Source: UBA1046 sp964624395 (GTDB lineage: Bacteria; Bacillota; Clostridia; Saccharofermentanales; DTU023). From it: a stretch of 24,214 nucleotides of DNA. Position 1 is the stretch's first letter. The number at the start of each line of letters is the position of its first letter. The position numbers were made by a program, and so were the translations under genes. The stretch is from NCBI GenBank assembly GCA_964624395.1, contig CAZUWY010000026.1, positions 1 to 24,214 on the forward strand, in the 5' to 3' direction. Below the pieces are notes generated by a model. It did not search any database. It was not told where the DNA came from and worked only from the letters and a program-made list of their open reading frames with translations. Positions 22,121 to 24,214 of the stretch are shown here, piece by piece.

Positions 22121-22804
22121 CTATGTGGGTGACTGTGCTTGAGAGACGATATACGGCTCGTGAATAAAACGGTGGATTTTGAGATACTCTTCGGTCAGTT
22201 CTACAAAATCCAGTCCCTGAGACTTCAATTCTATGGCCCTGTTTAAGAATCCTCGATATATATGTACTATCCCTTCATTTAACAGTGCTAGGTTTTTTTG
22301 CTCTGTTATCATCAAGTATCCATCTAAGCTCAGCCTTTGCAGCATTTCAAGGTTGCGCCCTGATATTCCTCCCGGCAGTGACAAGACATCGTACAGATCC
22401 TCGTCCAAAAAAGAGTACCAATCCGAAAATAATTGAAAGCTGTTCAAAATAACACTATCCAGTTTATGGCTTTCCTGGCCAAAGTAGAGATTGTACATAA
22501 GAGAAGGTTCTTGGAAGGAATAGCTTGCGAAAACTCTTTCAATTTCAAAATAATTGTTCAAGCTGCCTTGCTTGGAGTTCCAAATGATTGAGACCTCTCT
22601 CAGATAGGAGCGAAGATAAGGAACGGAAGCATAAAGCATAAGTTCCCCTTTGCTGGAAAAATGATGATATAGCGCAGACACAGCATAACCGCATTCATTG
22701 GCCACTTTGCGCATAGTCAATAAGTCGATTTTTTCTCTCTTGATAATTTCAATTGCTTTTTCTATTATTAACCGTTTTGATGCCGGTCTCTGCCTATTGT
22801 CCAA
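22121..22804 (-). CDS. TetR-family transcriptional regulator
   Basis: A 227-residue regulator. Residues about 10-58 form the TetR DNA-binding domain, with LTMRKVANECGYAVSALYHHFSSKGEL as the helix-turn-helix (Ala-Leu-Tyr-His-His-Phe is the classic recognition helix end). The remaining helical domain would bind an effector and has no recognisable subfamily signature. The start is TTG, well supported by AGGAGG at ideal distance. It lies directly upstream of the binding protein-tenA-ABC operon in the same orientation but is separated from it by a terminator; the palindrome at that operon's promoter is its probable operator. The ligand may be the transported compound; this is inference. Confidence 0.88.
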   Translation of the reverse strand: MDNRQRPASKRLIIEKAIEIIKREKIDLLTMRKVANECGYAVSALYHHFSSKGELMLYASVPYLRSYLREVSIIWNSKQGSLNNYFEIERVFASYSFQEPSLMYNLYFGQESHKLDSVILNSFQLFSDWYSFLDEDLYDVLSLPGGISGRNLEMLQRLSLDGYLMITEQKNLALLNEGIVHIYRGFLNRAIELKSQGLDFVELTEEYLKIHRFIHEPYIVSQAQSPT

Positions 22805-22944
22805 AACAGCCTCCTATTTGATACAGCTACTCATAAAGTGCAAAACAATTTTGGTTAATACTCCAGTTGGCAAGAATGATTAAGCTAGTCATCTTTATTA
22901 TTTAGATCGAGCTAACCATAAGCGACACTTACAATTCTATTTAG

Positions 22945-24069
22945 CTACTCTAATTCAAAGGGGAATCTAAAGGGCAGATTTTTCTCATCCCTGATAGCTA
23001 TCAGCTCCTTTTGTACCGCTTCTCCTACAGGTACGCCCTTATCTTTTCGCTCCTGCCAGACAAGCCATTCCTTTTCACCTGCAGTGTAGATATGATCTTC
23101 GCCCGGAGCTTTTGCTGATGCTCTCAGCTCGCGCAGGATGTCGCCGGCAATCTTTTTGAATGTATCGCTTCCGGAGAAAGCCTCTGGGTTGATGACAATA
23201 AAGAAATGACCCAGACGATAAGGCCTTTTTTCGCCCTTTTCATCTAGATTGCTGATCATCTTAAGAAAGCTTCCGGCCTGCAGTGCCGCAGACAAGATCT
23301 CCACGACCGTGGCATAGCCATAACCCTTGTAGCCGGCCAGCTCTTCACCGATTCCACCCAAGGGAGCCAGGGCCGCTGTGCCATCTGTCAGGCCCTGTAA
23401 AATTGCTGGGCTATCGGTCAGGGCAGATCCATCTCTGCCGACAACCATTCCTGCCGGAGTATCTTCGCCCTGACGGGCAAAAAACTCTATCTTGCCTCTC
23501 TGGCTTATGCTGGTGGCACAGTCCAGAGTAAAGGGGAACTCTTCATCTGTTGGAAGGCCAAAAGTCAAAGGATTGGTGCCCAGCATATTTTCCACGCCAA
23601 AAGTTGGTGCAATGCTCGGACGGGCATTGGTGCCGGAGATGCCGATCATGTCTGCTTTCACAGCCATGCTTGTCCAATAGCCGGCAATGCCGTAATGAGA
23701 GCTGTTGCGTATTACAGCCATGGCCATTCCATAATCTTTTGCCTTCTCTATGATGCTGTTCATAGCCTTGTAGGAGGCGACCATGCCCATACCGTCATTG
23801 GCATCCACAACCAGCGTCGTGGCAGTCTCTTTTACTATTTCATAATCGGTTACAGGCTTTAATATACCTGCTTTTATGCGGTCAATATATATTGGTTTAA
23901 AACGATTGCAGCCATGGCTTTCTATCCCGCGCCGATCGCTTTCCAGCAAGACATCGGTACAGATTTTTGCATCCTCGGGTGGAAGCCCATAGGCTTTGAA
24001 CGCCTCTTCCATGAATGAGCCGATCAGTTGCCAGGAAATATATGGTCTAGTCTCCAGTTCTTTTCCCAT
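22945..24069 (-). CDS. Ldh2-family NAD(P)-dependent malate/lactate-type dehydrogenase
   Basis: A 374-residue enzyme of the malate/L-lactate dehydrogenase type 2 family (also containing ureidoglycolate, 2,3-diketo-L-gulonate and delta-1-piperideine-2-carboxylate reductases), which is unrelated to the classical Rossmann LDH/MDH. Family features are ESHG with His52, RNSSHYGIAGYW with the catalytic His125, NMLGTNPLTFGLPT, LDCATS, and the C-terminal AGYKGYGYATVVEILSAAL. It would reduce or oxidise a 2-keto/2-hydroxy acid in the cytosol. The ATG has GGAG upstream. It is transcribed alone toward the TetR gene. The exact substrate cannot be resolved by inspection. Confidence 0.88.
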   Translation of the reverse strand: MGKELETRPYISWQLIGSFMEEAFKAYGLPPEDAKICTDVLLESDRRGIESHGCNRFKPIYIDRIKAGILKPVTDYEIVKETATTLVVDANDGMGMVASYKAMNSIIEKAKDYGMAMAVIRNSSHYGIAGYWTSMAVKADMIGISGTNARPSIAPTFGVENMLGTNPLTFGLPTDEEFPFTLDCATSISQRGKIEFFARQGEDTPAGMVVGRDGSALTDSPAILQGLTDGTAALAPLGGIGEELAGYKGYGYATVVEILSAALQAGSFLKMISNLDEKGEKRPYRLGHFFIVINPEAFSGSDTFKKIAGDILRELRASAKAPGEDHIYTAGEKEWLVWQERKDKGVPVGEAVQKELIAIRDEKNLPFRFPFELE

Positions 24070-24116
24070 TTTTCATCTCCAATCCCAGTAGTAGAAGAAT
24101 TATCTGAATATATTAA

Positions 24117-24125
24117 ATAATACCA
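24117..24125 (-). promoter_or_regulatory. Extended -10 promoter of the Ldh2-family gene
   Basis: TGGTATTAT on the minus strand is an extended -10 element about 48 bases before the ATG. No good -35 lies at the right distance; instead a copy of the direct repeat occupies that position, which suits a promoter that needs an activator. Confidence 0.4.
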
Positions 24126-24188
24126 TTATCCAATCTTGTTTTTTTATCTCTGACCCTGTTCTATTATTTTTATATTTATTCAATCTTG
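24126..24188 (-). repeat. Two direct repeats CAAGATTGRATAA upstream of the Ldh2-family gene
   Basis: Two 13-base copies, at 24126-24138 and 24176-24188, match at 12 of 13 positions and are spaced exactly 50 bases apart (nearly five helical turns). The nearer copy abuts the extended -10. They look like binding sites for a regulator. Confidence 0.45.
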
Positions 24189-24214
24189 TCATTAATTTAA
24201 TTAAAATTATCAGG

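Overview
The window looks like a chromosomal segment of a low-to-moderate GC, anaerobic Firmicute, most likely of the Clostridia. The reasons are the AT-rich intergenic DNA, strong AGGAGG-type ribosome binding sites, frequent TTG/GTG starts, lipoprotein (lipobox) binding proteins, a riboswitch-plus-terminator leader, and a monocluster ferredoxin domain fused to a permease. I see no mobile element, CRISPR array, tRNA or rRNA. Species cannot be fixed from the sequence.

Layout. (1) 1-2570: the truncated start of a small membrane protein (minus strand) with a hairpin/T-run in its leader; a YqjM/NamA-type old yellow enzyme (plus); then a Crp/Fnr-family regulator (minus). (2) 2571-3900: a 26-bp perfect palindrome in the divergent control region, followed by two translationally coupled halves of a PF03773-like permease. 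The second half carries a C-terminal [4Fe-4S] ferredoxin domain. (3) 4234-5076: a stand-alone xylose-isomerase-like TIM-barrel enzyme. (4) 5304-14033 (minus): a cobalamin salvage operon, read as cobalamin riboswitch with terminator, btuF, intercistronic hairpin, btuC, btuD, cobT, cobU, cobS, a short second cobU-like gene, cobC, cbiB, cobD. It would import corrinoids or cobinamide, make aminopropanol phosphate, activate the lower ligand and assemble the nucleotide loop; there are no corrin-ring genes. (5) 14461-15561 (plus): an M24 Xaa-Pro dipeptidase-type enzyme with a good promoter. (6) 15715-21855 (minus): a peptide/nickel-family ABC transporter operon in the order binding protein, TenA (thiaminase II family), hairpin, permease B, permease C, ATPase D, ATPase F. 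It has a near-consensus promoter with a palindrome just downstream of the -10. (7) 22121-22804 (minus): a TetR-family regulator with its own strong terminator, the obvious candidate repressor of region 6. (8) 22945-24069 (minus): an Ldh2-family malate/lactate-type dehydrogenase with two direct repeats in its promoter region.

Working together. The best-understood module is corrinoid salvage, controlled by its end product through the riboswitch. The least conventional is region 6, where an apparently intact TenA hydrolase is cotranscribed inside a peptide-type importer under probable TetR control, with no thiamine (TPP) riboswitch. This suggests uptake and intracellular hydrolysis of a thiamine-related or other small N-containing compound. 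The second unusual module is the Crp/Fnr regulator, palindrome and split ferredoxin-permease, whose geometry fits self-repression plus class II activation of the permease. Both transporter operons place a strong RNA hairpin right before the first permease gene, which suggests the binding protein is expressed in excess over the membrane complex.
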